A stretch of DNA of 18,867 nucleotides from NCBI GenBank assembly GCA_030374735.1, contig JASCIV010000479.1, forward strand, positions 1 to 18,867. Direction: 5' to 3'. Below are positions 8,701 through 17,392 of this stretch, piece after piece. This stretch comes from Gracilaria caudata. Its lineage: Eukaryota > Rhodophyta > Florideophyceae > Gracilariales > Gracilariaceae. The translations under genes and the position numbers were made by a program. The notes under the pieces were generated by a model, which worked only from the letters and a program-made list of their open reading frames with translations, was not told the origin of the DNA and searched no databases. Every line of letters starts with the position of its first letter. The first letter of the stretch is position 1.

Positions 8701-10508
8701 GAGTTATATCAGAAGGTTTGAAAGAAATACAAGAGGTGAGATTAGCATTTAGAGAAAGGCTCTTACAACTTCCTGGTGCTCGCGAACCCACAGAAAAAGA
8801 TGTGGCAGAGTCTGGACTTTGTGGGACTTGCCGCGACCAAGGGACGGGTCCAATGTGCGGCCATTGTCGTGCAGAGAGTCTTATCACGAACGTTGAGAGA
8901 AAAGTGTATTCACTCAGAGAACGATTTGGAGAAGAGGAAGAAGAAGAAGGTATAGAATTGAACGCTGAGAATGCGCAGGAAGAAAAGACGACTCAAGCTT
9001 TCGACGCAGAAGCCATTGTCAAAGGCACGTTCCGTTCACAGGCGAATGTATCTCGATTTCAGTCGAACAGCAGCAAAATATTCTATCAGGGCGAGTTGGA
9101 AGTGATTCTTCTAGGGCTGTCGTCTGTCGTTCGCAAAAAGAAAGACTACGATCTGACGGAACAAGTGAATGACTGGTTTGCACGACTTGGTCTTTTGAAG
9201 GAAGAACATAACGATGCAAAGTTGATGTTTGAGGCTCAAAGATCTTTGTTGGCACGACTAGATGAAGTCAATATGGCTCAGATGAGAATGTCAGTGTTAG
9301 ATTCGCAAGTCGACCCTTCTCAGCTAACAGAACTCGAGCAGCGTCATAGAATTCCTCGTCACCGCTTGGATCATATGCTTCAGGAATTCAAGAGTGAAAA
9401 ACACGTTGCCGAGCTTGCTTTTCAGAATGCGAGGGGACGCCTTGTGTACTTGAGGTCTTTGAGAAAAAGTGTCGGCAACACCAAAGTCTCTGGTAATCAA
9501 GGAAAGATGGATATCGAGAACTTCGAATCATGTCCAATATGCCTTGGAAGTCCAGATTCGTTTTCAAGTTTAGCTATGCTAACCTGTGGGCATCTCTTGT
9601 GTTGTGAATGTGCTTTAGGCATGATTACGAAGAAGACCTTGAGATCTCGAGCGAATTCTATTCTTTGTCCCCAATGTCGCGCCAGATGCCTTGTTGATGA
9701 AATTAACTTCACATCCAGATTACAAGAACCCGCGAGAAAAAAGAGGCGGGTCGAACCAGTTTCTACTGATTTGGAACAAGATTCTGAAATACTCTCTCTT
9801 CGTAAAGGGGAGGAAGATTTGCCATGCGATGTTGCGGGAAACAAAGACGAAGTGGATGGTGGTCAACCTGAGAAACATTCCACGTTTTTTAACACGGAGG
9901 TCGAGGTTATGGGACAGTTTGGCGCCAAGGCAACAGCTCTCGTCCGTCTTTTGCGGTCTATATGGAACCAAAATGACGAGGAAAAGATTCTCATTTTCTC
10001 TGAGTGGCCCGAAGTGCTAAACCTAGTTCGTTTGGCGTTAGAGAGAAACAACATTCTCTTTTGTGACGGAGATCGGTCAAAATCATCTGCAGCTTTTGCC
10101 AAAACCGTGGACATCTTCAAGAGTTCAGAAATACGTAATGTCATTCTGCTGCCATTGCGAAGGGCTGGTGCGGGCCTGAATCTTACGGAAGCTCGACATG
10201 TTGTGCTGGTGGAACCATCTATGCAGGTTGCCCTGGAAGCACAAGCTGTAGGAAGAGTGCACCGGATTGGGCAAACGAAGGAGACTTTTGTTCATCGGGT
10301 GATTGTTCGCAACACAATTGAGGAAATGATTTTGAAACTTGGTAACAAGTACAGGGAGGAAATGAATACAAGTATTCATACTTCTAAAGAAACGACTGTA
10401 GATCTGAAGGACGTGATTGAACACTTCAAATCCTTGCCGCTCCCGATGAAATTGCATGAGAGCACATTTGTCTCTGCAGGACGCGGAGATTATCTTGGAT
10501 TTGTGTGA
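5709..10508 (+). CDS. SHPRH: SHPRH-type SNF2 ATPase and RING E3 ubiquitin ligase
   Basis: This is an intronless frame of 1599 residues. Domain order is diagnostic of SHPRH (yeast relative Irc20): a SNF2 ATPase interrupted first by a PHD finger and later by a long helical region plus a RING finger. Seen: LRPYQQRAVAWML (282-294); Walker A DEMGLGKT (368-375); PHD C4HC3 ligands C406, C409, C426, C429, H434, C437, C450, C453; Walker B-like DESQ (573-576); TGTPM (604-608); LRQACCHP (719-726); a CxxC...CxxC knuckle (1038-1053); RING C3HC4 ligands C1275, C1278, C1293, H1295, C1298, C1301, C1320, C1323; a C-terminal helicase lobe (about 1404-1545) with AGAGLNL and VGRVHRIGQT (1514-1523). Basic nuclear-localisation-like clusters lie at 28-32 and 1343-1347. 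SHPRH proteins polyubiquitylate PCNA in damage tolerance, and that role is inferred here. Human SHPRH also carries a linker-histone domain, which I do not see. All ATPase motifs and both fingers look intact. The start is the ATG at 5709, which opens the frame. Confidence 0.92.
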   Translation: MPRSKLQQPIRRPQPRSWAPPRASPSTKRRKAREIQYYPPITAGFQRADSPLPSVEDRSVACLYEISLHQQKSITLDDPSIQNYPNLSTDQLDKSRIAPANAPFVLACHHEPYRTFGPSGKMTNRPPSEEYRRKPESLPLPENEPNDALLTIAIGLPSTPQNRFVMYNVDMHAYSAPLAFVSLILAQYVTLQFIPERYSLCIWYHPPTQPTLTEAALAALTLRLTRWLIHAHAGARIAPVAPAYSKPWVFETIRRTINDTDKHHYAPFLDQVRQATALNVTLRPYQQRAVAWMLSRELCPPTSQRFVVWHLANQLSNSQSFCRSAESHDINIETHVVFDVFEGAICLGPSNDPRNGLVKNGTGGLLCDEMGLGKTVELMQLVLCNTRAPSDIKTRKRVTPSQSCRCVYCDEYCTDLNTGKRKFPQCVDCGRMAHKRCIAVTHRAPGGFVCPLCSNHLYSILKNDVPGEQIPKSKATLIIIPAALLLQWESEIEKHVRDALNIVTFQGRRVSGYIPQRVMQNADVVLTTYDALREDVNVVKCILNPRTSRRYERKYSPLPVPLLGVHWHRIALDESQMLGCGKASYSQAAEMASYLRATHKWCVTGTPMSTDLHDVVPMMRVLDLEDPTVHTNWASLLRPSAYQEDQNRVARILRNVMWRSRLHDVQFTELNIPRRHFELVHTLLGPVEKYHYNTLQEHVQEVVLTHRTQFTFNNLLNMLRQACCHPRIGASGRRLVTAANGNGGKRLRETLAQRAERRAESPLELNEVLESLLTKSQVECEEEFRNLVASMNGQAGISLLIYSTRSARNRNVSHLIRAVDLYRCVLRLAERNKHILKMDDIQVMHVKFNLNDALLSVKNFRQDLRKLKEASYEDKEALEKVNEVGESIQDGNLLEEVSDLKEKYIAEAQANLQVASQTYKAKFLKLGRSPLIPSDTEQKQKSMNFQWWEAGLAILMEEGKGSAFVDKMVQRLTDPLAGDATEIKTIATRLHNIHALTRVISEGLKEIQEVRLAFRERLLQLPGAREPTEKDVAESGLCGTCRDQGTGPMCGHCRAESLITNVERKVYSLRERFGEEEEEEGIELNAENAQEEKTTQAFDAEAIVKGTFRSQANVSRFQSNSSKIFYQGELEVILLGLSSVVRKKKDYDLTEQVNDWFARLGLLKEEHNDAKLMFEAQRSLLARLDEVNMAQMRMSVLDSQVDPSQLTELEQRHRIPRHRLDHMLQEFKSEKHVAELAFQNARGRLVYLRSLRKSVGNTKVSGNQGKMDIENFESCPICLGSPDSFSSLAMLTCGHLLCCECALGMITKKTLRSRANSILCPQCRARCLVDEINFTSRLQEPARKKRRVEPVSTDLEQDSEILSLRKGEEDLPCDVAGNKDEVDGGQPEKHSTFFNTEVEVMGQFGAKATALVRLLRSIWNQNDEEKILIFSEWPEVLNLVRLALERNNILFCDGDRSKSSAAFAKTVDIFKSSEIRNVILLPLRRAGAGLNLTEARHVVLVEPSMQVALEAQAVGRVHRIGQTKETFVHRVIVRNTIEEMILKLGNKYREEMNTSIHTSKETTVDLKDVIEHFKSLPLPMKLHESTFVSAGRGDYLGFV

Positions 10509-10972
10509 CGGCTCTTGCGCCAGTGGTCGTGGTGGCAAGCGGAAACGCATGGAAAGACTTTGGCATGCGTGGAACTCCCGAGAGGAGGTACGGTCTTTCA
10601 GTGAGTCCCAAGTCACGACGGACTACCCTTGTAAGTCAACCCAGAAACACCGGAAGTATGTCCATTTACCCCCTCTTTAAAACTTTTGTCTTTCCAGATA
10701 GGCTTGTGGCCATTTTTGGATGATAGCCGTAACAAATCTCTACTTTTCTCCCGAGGCGGATAGAGCTTCAACCTTCGATCGGGTTTTCGCTGTATTTAGA
10801 GTAGTACGTAGTCAGATTGATTTCAAACGTCGGGGGTCGGAGGATGCAGAAACTTCTCCGTTCATGAGTTAAACAGGCGCCATTCGTAATTCGATAGACA
10901 CTCGAAGCTAGTCCTCTCTTGGAACTTGATTCATTCGTCGAAGAGGAGGAAAGGCCAGAGTTGGAGAGAACG

Positions 10973-11011
10973 GGAAAGACATTTGCAGATATCTTCTGCA
11001 AATGTCTTTCC
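10973..11011. repeat. Perfect 17-bp inverted repeat (hairpin)
   Basis: The left arm GGAAAGACATTTGCAGA (10973-10989) and right arm TCTGCAAATGTCTTTCC (10995-11011) are exact reverse complements around a five-base loop, TATCT. It lies about 465 bp past the SHPRH stop in DNA with no recognised gene. Confidence 0.85.
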
Positions 11012-11491
11012 TGGTGTGCCCCTCTGCCGGCGGTCTCTAGTGGATGAATGAAGAGATTAATGGGAGGACGAAGGCGATAAGCGTCGGTAGCGAAACCCTG
11101 CGATTGAAACCTTTTGCCCCCACAACAGAAGAATTTGCAGATCCTTCTCTCTGTCCCCTTTATAGGCACACCAGCTTATTTAGAACTATGTGCAGAGCGT
11201 TGCTGAAAGAAACGCTCTCTCAGTAAGAAGGCCAAGACGCAGATCCTTCGCTCAAGCTCGTCAACTATTGGTCCTCGATCATTTTCGCGGTGCAGCCTAC
11301 AATGCATACCACCCCACGAGAAGGTTGCGCTTGATCTTCACTAGAACTCTGGTTACGGTTTGTGTCGTGATTACTGGAGTTACTTGTAGTCATGGCTGAT
11401 ACCTTGAGTTTCGTTAACTTTTTTTTTGAGCGTTTATGTTCAGAGAAACGTTCTTTCACTCGAAGGACGATTATGCAAAATCAACTGAGCG

Positions 11492-11517
11492 GCCGGAGCC
11501 TCGGGCGGAGCTCCGGC
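11492..11517. repeat. GC-rich inverted repeat
   Basis: GCCGGAGC (11492-11499) pairs with GCTCCGGC (11510-11517) across a 10-base loop. One bulged base further out would allow three more pairs. The arms are short, so this is a weak structural feature that could arise by chance. Confidence 0.5.
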
Positions 11518-12379
11518 GCTTTGCCTGGTTGTCTGTATCGGAACATCCTATACTATTTACACGAACACTTTTGAATTCTAACCTGCACTACAAGGGTAGG
11601 TGCCATTCGTATATGTTAAGCGCTTCGTGTGCAGCTTCGCAAAAAGCGCGCTTACTGGACGTTAAAACGGCAATGGGGCCCGTGTAGAACATGTAGTCGA
11701 TATGACTAACTTGAACCTCAAGGCTGACTTTATCTTAGCATCTAACGCTTCACGGCGATTTTGTTTCCAACCGTAGTGATCCATTTCTTATTAAGGACGG
11801 CACATGCTAACTCTGATACAGAACTGAAACCACAGGTTTCTTATTCTCGAGAAGCAAATTTTATATCCACAAGTGTTGTCCTTATGAAAATACGTGGTAG
11901 ACCGCCCAGATGCTGGCCTGGCAAAGACTTAGATGTTCCTGTGCAGGGATGAAGTCCTTCAGGGACGGTTGATACGACTTCAGAACAAGAAACTGCACCG
12001 CATCTTCAGCGGAGTAGGCCACAGGCTGAAAAGCCAAAGACCCGAAAAGAGTTAACCTCGGACCAGCACTGACTTGGAATCGTTCCTTTTAGACTCAAAG
12101 GCATCATTGTGATCTTGGCCATTGTTCTATGAAAGAAAGAACGTGAAGGACTTCACAGCTTTGGTTTCGAGCACATTAGCTAAAAATGACGCGGCGTTCA
12201 TGAGCCGTGTTTTTGGTCGAAGGAATTGGGGTCGGTACTTTTTAGAACAAATGAAAGCGCAACACATGCATCAAAATGTTTGGCACTTTCGCTGTTCCGC
12301 AGCGCGTGGATTTTAAGCATCCCCTGGTTCTTAGCTGTCGCAGATGCAAATTTGTTTCTATACCAATGACGCCGAAGTT

Positions 12380-14248
12380 TCAGAAAACACGCTCACCAGT
12401 GCCGAATATGTTGTAGACCACTGTACCAAGCAAATAAAAGAAAATGGCTATTGCGAATACAAGCCTCCAGGAACCGGTGGCGTCAAGAATGAAACCTGTG
12501 AGAGCTACACCAACAATTCCTGGTATGGCAGCACCTGTGTTGCTATAAGTTTTCCAGGGAAAAGGGAAAGAGATGAATGTAGTGTGTTGTCAGTAGTTTG
12601 GCCATATAACATTGCGTATATCAAATATTAAGGAGCGACAATTGCACTTATTGCATGTGTTGCACATCATGAACCGAGATTTTCATGTTGCTCCCTCGTT
12701 CAATGCTTACTTTTGAACTCACCTGATACCTAGCAAGATTCCAGAGTATGCAGGCCCGATATCCTGGTGATTAGAGTATACTCCACTCTGAGAGAATGAA
12801 CCTAATGCCAGCGCAGAAGTCATGTAAAAGACGGCCAAGGAAGGGGTCTCAGTGGTCGCAACTAGTGCAAGGAAAAATGCTGGACCAAGAAATCCGATTG
12901 ACTGCATAGTCTTTCTGACTGCCGTCAAGGACATCCCCCTTGATCTCAGGGCGTCGGCTATAAGGCCACCCATGTTCGCCGAAAGAAACATGGCAAACCA
13001 TGGTAGAATTGAAAGAAAAGATGAAGCAGCGAGATCAAAGCCGAGCTGGCGGTTGAAGTAAGTTGGAAGCCAAATGAGCAGCACAAAGTACCCTGGTTTT
13101 GCAATATGATTACAAGAAATCGGTTAGAAGCCTGTAACAAGATGGAAAAGAAAAAGTTTAGTTATTCTACTCATGCCAAAGCATAAATACTCACCCCACG
13201 TTGCGCAGAAATGTGCAACTATGATTGCCCACGTTGGTTTCTTACTGAGCAGAAGGCGCCAAGGAACGTCGGACACTTCCTTCTTTGCGCCAGGAGCTCC
13301 TGACTCAATATACTGTAGTTCTTCGGGGGATATGGTGGTAGAGAGCTGTGGCGTGCTGGTCGTCCAACCCTGCCAAGCAAACCACCAGAAGAAACCAAGT
13401 GCGCCGAAGATGTAGAACACGCTCTGCCATCCAAAGGAAACAATGAATTGTGGGCACAACCATAAACCAATTACGGAGCCGAGATACATGCCGCTGTACG
13501 TCAAAGATAACGAGCGCGCTCTCTCTTTTTCGGGAACCCATTTTGATATAATGTTATTCATCGCCGGCATAGCCACCCCCTCGCCGACACCAAGCAGAGC
13601 CCTTGCAAGCAGCAGCAAACCAAGATTTGAGGATGCTGCAATCGGTGTGAGTAGCGTCATCGCCGACCACACGATGACACCAGCGGCCAAAACATGTTTT
13701 CCACCATATTTATCCGCTAAGTATCCTCCGGGAATTTGTGTTAGAACATATCCCCAAAAGAAAGCAGATTGTATGATTCCAACTGTTGTCTGGTTCCAAC
13801 CGTAAAACTTGGCCATGGGGAGAATGGCTACGGAGATGTTTATCCGATCGCAGTTGCAGATCACGAACGACACGAAACAAAGAATAACGACCCGTAGTCG
13901 CTCTGGCATATTAACCAGACTGAACATTGGAGACTGTACCCGAGTTTCCTCTACATGGCTATTTGATTCCACATCGGCACGAGATTCCACATCGGCGCGG
14001 GTATCTCTCATTGTGGAGACAAAATTTCCGGCGAGTGGTTTGCGGATGGAACGAACTGTATGCAACGGTAGAACGCTTCTCGCTCTCGAATTATTCATGT
14101 TCCGATTGGGAAAGACAATTGGCGGCAAGAAGCCGAGGGGAAGCGTACTTCGTTTGGGGTTCACGCTAGCAGCCATGGAGACGGTTTGTCGAGGAGCAAT
14201 ATTGCGCACAGCACCCTTTTGAAAGCGATACAGAAATTTTTGAGTCAC
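12380..14248 (-). CDS. SLC17/PHT4-like major-facilitator anion (phosphate) transporter, three exons
   Basis: Coding exons are 14248-13195, 13092-12723 and 12542-12380, which join to 1587 nt and 528 residues. Family marks: CNCDRINISVAILPMAKFYG (131-150), the SLC17/PHT4 first-helix region; TVGIIQSAFFWGYVLTQIPG (155-174); the loop signature GYLADKYGGK (175-184); and ATWGYFVLLIWLPTYFNRQL (349-368), which is restored only by splicing. The end reads SNTGAAIPGIVGVALTGFIL, then DATGSWRLVF, then a stop. About twelve membrane helices are expected. SLC17/PHT4 members move phosphate or organic anions, and plant PHT4 proteins sit in plastid or Golgi membranes. The roughly 110-residue hydrophilic N-terminus rich in Ser/Arg/Pro could be a plastid leader, so a plastid envelope site is plausible but inferred. 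An alternative start is the ATG at 14176, giving 504 residues (MAASVNPKR...). The substrate cannot be read from sequence. Confidence 0.87.
12543..12722 (-). other. Intron 2 of the transporter gene (180 bp)
   Basis: The donor is ATCAG|GTGAGTTC and the acceptor is CTTATAG|CAACACAGG on the minus strand. The join rebuilds GILLGI-SNTGAAIPGIVG, matching the usual order of the last MFS helices, and the third exon ends in TGA at 12382-12380. Confidence 0.87.
13093..13194 (-). other. Intron 1 of the transporter gene (102 bp)
   Basis: The donor is TGGG|GTGAGTATT and the acceptor is AACCAG|GGTACTT on the minus strand. Removing it joins HFCATWG to YFVLLIWLPTYF, the conserved SLC17 segment. Read-through gives unrelated residues and a stop. 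Confidence 0.9.
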
Positions 14249-14599
14249 ATAGGGGCCAAGCCGAACCTAGTCGCGGGTTATTGTCTGTTCATGCGGCACA
14301 GAAAGCAAGTTGAACAATCACGGAGGGGCAACTGGCTGCCAGGTAAACGGGTGTCACCTATGTGAAAACGAGACGAAGCATCGTAATCACATCGCCTACG
14401 GCAGCTAACATTCATACGGGTTGCCCAGATTGGCGCGGAAAGCGGCCATTCTGTTTTGACCTCACGTCCAAAAAATTCGGCAGCTCCCAGCAGGGAATAT
14501 CTGGACTCATTGAGCAGTGACTCCTCACGTCGCACGCCTTGGGTTGACGTGGCACCGCGAAGCAACCTTGGAGGTTCAGGTGCTCCGCGTCAAACCACC
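14249..14599. promoter_or_regulatory. Divergent promoter region between transporter and PfkB kinase
   Basis: These 351 bp separate the transporter start (14248, or 14176 for the shorter form) from the kinase start. The kinase frame stays open upstream to an ATG at 14456, but that 48-residue extension is Ser/Arg/Pro-rich and not part of the kinase fold. A CCAAT reads on the minus strand at about 14430 (ATTGG on plus). I see no TATA box. Confidence 0.35.
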
Positions 14600-15718
14600 A
14601 TGACGGACACGAAGCTGCCCACGGTCATTTGCTGCGGTCTTAGCTGCATAGACATCGAGTTGCACAATGCCCACGTCCCACTCTCGATAGAATCCGTGAC
14701 CACTTTCTCCCACACCACATTCACTGCAGGCGGTTCAGCGCCGCAGACATCGCGCGCTCTCGTCTCGCTTTGCGTGCAAACCGCAGTGGTAACGCTCATT
14801 GGTGACGACCCTCATGGAAAGACGCTTCGCGACCTTCTTCGCAACGCAGACGTCGATGTAAGGGGCATTCAAGTCAGCTCGCAAACCTGCACGAGTCTGG
14901 CAGTTCTTCCTTTGTTCGTAGACGGCAGACGCGGTTGCTTCGTTACGCTCGGTGCAAATAACGTAGCCTCCTCTTGTAACCTCCTACCACGCACAATCAT
15001 GGAAACCTTATTCACAAAGTCTTTGAAAGTGTTTCATTTCGGGTATCCCCATCTCATGCCGCAATTGCAAGGAACAGCCTTGCGAGAGCTCTTCGAACGA
15101 GTGCGAGAAGGTGCCCCCCACGTGCTTCTCACGCTTGACGTGAACGGCGCAGACACAAAGGAGACCCCAGAAACGCCAGTACTGCTCCCAGCCCTTGAAT
15201 ACACCGCGGCAATCCACGCAAACCTAGACGAAGCGTGCGTAATCACTGGTCTTGCTGCACCGTCCAGCAGCGACACCCTATCCGCGTGTCTCATAAAGCC
15301 CATCGTCGAGTGGTTTATAGACAAAGGAGCTGGCATAGCATGCATAACATGCGGCAAGGACGGAGTGTTCATTGCAACACGCGGAGAAGACGACGCAGAG
15401 CACAATTTATCGCCGCATCTTGAACACGGGGCATTTGTATACAGGGGTGCTTACAAAGTGACAGACGATGCAGCGGTAAACGCAAGCGGTGCAGGCGACG
15501 CATTCATGGCTGGCGTCGTCGCCGAACTCTCTGAATCTGCGGGCAAAGGAGGTGTAGCGCGTCTTGCAGACACAGGCCTGGTAAGCGCTTTGCACCGCAT
15601 AGATTCCAAGTTCTGTGGAGAGAGCGCGGATTTAAGTCGATTATTATCAGTGGCGAAGAACAGGGATCGCATTCTTCCCAGAGAAAGTCTCCAACCATCT
15701 GATTTCGCAGTGGAGTAG
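14600..15718 (+). CDS. PfkB-family carbohydrate or nucleoside kinase
   Basis: From the ATG at 14600 the protein has 372 residues. That start sits in a strong CACCATGA context and is where similarity to the fold begins (PTVICCGLSCIDIELHNAHV). An upstream in-frame ATG at 14456 would add 48 residues, possibly a targeting leader. Seen: the N-terminal GG substrate-loop motif TAGGSAPQTSRAL (42-54); LIGDDPHGKTL (67-77); the NLDE motif (208-211), of the N-x-x-E type that helps bind Mg and phosphate; ITCGKDGVFIA (249-259); and the second PfkB signature around ASGAGDAFMAG (295-305), whose Asp300 is the expected catalytic base. The family phosphorylates sugars or nucleosides (ribokinase, fructokinase, ketohexokinase, adenosine kinase) with ATP. 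The exact substrate is not readable; spacing looks nearer ribokinase/ketohexokinase than adenosine kinase, which is only a guess. It is intronless. Confidence 0.88.
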   Translation: MTDTKLPTVICCGLSCIDIELHNAHVPLSIESVTTFSHTTFTAGGSAPQTSRALVSLCVQTAVVTLIGDDPHGKTLRDLLRNADVDVRGIQVSSQTCTSLAVLPLFVDGRRGCFVTLGANNVASSCNLLPRTIMETLFTKSLKVFHFGYPHLMPQLQGTALRELFERVREGAPHVLLTLDVNGADTKETPETPVLLPALEYTAAIHANLDEACVITGLAAPSSSDTLSACLIKPIVEWFIDKGAGIACITCGKDGVFIATRGEDDAEHNLSPHLEHGAFVYRGAYKVTDDAAVNASGAGDAFMAGVVAELSESAGKGGVARLADTGLVSALHRIDSKFCGESADLSRLLSVAKNRDRILPRESLQPSDFAVE

Positions 15719-15802
15719 GAATCAGCGCATATGTGTTGTGGCGCACAATGAATGTCTTTAGATGTTCTTTTACCTGTACACACAGCTACAAAATGAGGCG
15801 GG
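15719..15802. other. 84-bp convergent spacer between PfkB kinase and eIF2-gamma
   Basis: The two genes run tail to tail with only 84 bp between stop codons. Their 3' UTRs must therefore be very short or overlap as antisense transcripts. No hairpin terminator or AATAAA signal is evident. Confidence 0.6.
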
Positions 15803-17191
15803 TTACGATGAGGACAGATTGATAGTAGATCCAGCACGAATACGACCCCATCCAATAAGACGCCAATGCTTGTCAATTCTTCTAGACAACGCAATCTTTT
15901 CATCAACCGAGGTACAAACCGGATTTGAGAGCGTGAACTTGGCCAAATCTCTCTTAACGGCGAGAACTTTTCCGCCAGTACTAGTACTACCAATGTTAAC
16001 CATAAGCATCTCTCCCTTGTTCAGTTTCGAAACCTTAGCTTGCTTGCTATCACCCTCGGTCTTCATACCTAACAAACGCCTCAGTAAAAAGAAGTTAACC
16101 TCAAGCTCGCAGTACACATCCGGCAATTGACCTCGAGCACCCAACACAGCACCAACAAGGCGATCGGCTCTTGTAAGCGTAGGATCAATCTTAGTTCCAA
16201 CGCCTATAAGCCCACCTGGCACAGCATATTGCAGATCATTCTGTTCGGCATGCATAGAACGAATAACACTCATGATAGGACTGCAGGCCATCTTTCCATT
16301 TCCGTCACGGTAGGTGATACCCGGTCGCACTTCAATGGCGTCGCCAACCTTGAGAACACCCTGCATAATAGAGCCGCCCGCAACGCCTCCCTTCAAGCCA
16401 TCCACTTCTTCGCCCGGTTTGTTGACATCAAAGCTACGAATGACGATCATTCTCGGCGAACTGGTGAAATTTCTGACAGGTACAGGAACCTTCTTGATGA
16501 GGTATTCGACAACGACGTCAATGTTGTATTTGAGCTGCGCCGAAATGGGGATGATGGGTGATCCATCGGCCACGGTACCTCGCGTAAATTCGCGAATCTG
16601 TTCTGATTGAGCCTGCGCGTGAGTGCCCTTTACAAGATCGATCTTGTTCTGAAGAATGATGATGTTTCTCAACTTCATGATCTCCACAGCAGCCAGATGT
16701 TCACTGGTCTGCGGCTGTGGACAAGGTTCGTTCCCAGCAATGAGCAGCAGGGCCGCATCCATAACGGCCGCGCCGTTAAGCATGGTAGCCATAAGGATGT
16801 CATGGCCAGGGCAATCGACGAAGCTAACATGTCTCATAAGCTGCATCGACGCGTTGCAGCCGGGGATCTCGCAGGTGGGCGAGTCCTCCTTCGCAGAGCC
16901 ATAGGCGCGGTAACAAGACGGGCGGGGACACGTCTCATCAGCGCACTTGTACAGCTTGGCGTTGGCGTAACCAAGCTTGATGGTGATGTTTCGCTCGTGC
17001 TCCGTCTTGAAGCGCACGGTCTGCACGCCCGAGATGGCCTTCACGACGGTGGACTTGCCGTGCGCCACATGGCCGATGGTGCCGATGTTGATGGTGGCCT
17101 GGCGCGAGATGACGTGCGGCGTGAGCGGGGTGAGCGCGCTGACTTCGAGTGTGGACAGATCCTGCACGGCTAGTCCGCGCGAGTCGGCCAT
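15803..17191 (-). CDS. EIF2S3: Translation initiation factor eIF2 subunit gamma
   Basis: From the ATG at 17191 the protein has 462 residues, the normal eIF2-gamma length. It is the GTPase core of eIF2, which carries initiator Met-tRNA to the 40S ribosome. Seen: the G1 motif GHVAHGKST (40-48); the switch region TVRFKTEHERNITIKLGYAN (58-77); a Cys-rich zinc knuckle with C83, C88, C93, C107 and C112; G3 DCPGH (126-130); G4 NKID (182-185); G5 ISAQ (216-219). Beta-barrel domains 2 and 3 follow and end with RRIDKHWRLIGWGRIRAG (437-454). The HERNITIKLGYANAK and zinc-knuckle pattern separates it from EF-Tu, EF-1-alpha and SelB. An open extension upstream to 17359 begins with GTG and looks non-conserved, so I use the ATG before ADSRGLAVQDLS. 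It is intronless. The upstream spacer has an unusual foldback element and a TGACTCA palindrome. Confidence 0.96.
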   Translation of the reverse strand: MADSRGLAVQDLSTLEVSALTPLTPHVISRQATINIGTIGHVAHGKSTVVKAISGVQTVRFKTEHERNITIKLGYANAKLYKCADETCPRPSCYRAYGSAKEDSPTCEIPGCNASMQLMRHVSFVDCPGHDILMATMLNGAAVMDAALLLIAGNEPCPQPQTSEHLAAVEIMKLRNIIILQNKIDLVKGTHAQAQSEQIREFTRGTVADGSPIIPISAQLKYNIDVVVEYLIKKVPVPVRNFTSSPRMIVIRSFDVNKPGEEVDGLKGGVAGGSIMQGVLKVGDAIEVRPGITYRDGNGKMACSPIMSVIRSMHAEQNDLQYAVPGGLIGVGTKIDPTLTRADRLVGAVLGARGQLPDVYCELEVNFFLLRRLLGMKTEGDSKQAKVSKLNKGEMLMVNIGSTSTGGKVLAVKRDLAKFTLSNPVCTSVDEKIALSRRIDKHWRLIGWGRIRAGSTINLSSS

Positions 17192-17392
17192 GACGCGCTG
17201 CGCAACGACGACGAGGACGCGGGCGGCTTGCGGAGCGGCACAGACGCTTGACTCGCGCGTGCGCGACGACGAAGAGCGCGACGGAACTGAAAGTGGCACT
17301 GGCAGTGCCAGCAGCGCGCAGAGCACACGTGTCCAGCGGTGACGCGTGATGCAGTTCACCTGAGTTGTGACACAAGCACGTCATGCCACGAA

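Larger units (their letters stand above)
10509..12379. other. Long intergenic region between convergent SHPRH and transporter genes
   Basis: Here are 1.87 kb with no frame I can assign. The longest candidate (10768-11169, minus, 133 codons) has no recognisable domain; others are shorter. The ends should hold the two 3' UTRs. Structured parts are a 17-bp-arm hairpin at 10973-11011, a GC-rich hairpin at 11492-11517, and an 11-bp direct repeat GCAGATCCTTC at 11137-11147 and 11239-11249. I see no transposase, tRNA or rRNA sequence. Its length beside the compact gene spacing elsewhere suggests old inserted DNA, but that is inference. Confidence 0.45.

Noticed and set aside
10768..11169. A 133-codon minus-strand frame in the long spacer
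   Set aside because: No domain, Ser-rich stretch only, and it contains the hairpin at 10973-11011, which is unlikely in a coding region. It could still be a small lineage-specific gene.
12344..12631. A 95-codon plus-strand frame past the transporter
   Set aside because: It is antisense to the third exon of the transporter, which reads as a proper MFS C-terminus on the minus strand.
17192..17359. A 56-residue N-terminal extension of eIF2-gamma with a possible targeting leader
   Set aside because: It begins with GTG, not ATG, and eIF2-gamma is cytosolic with the usual length from the ATG at 17191. The extension is most likely 5' UTR.
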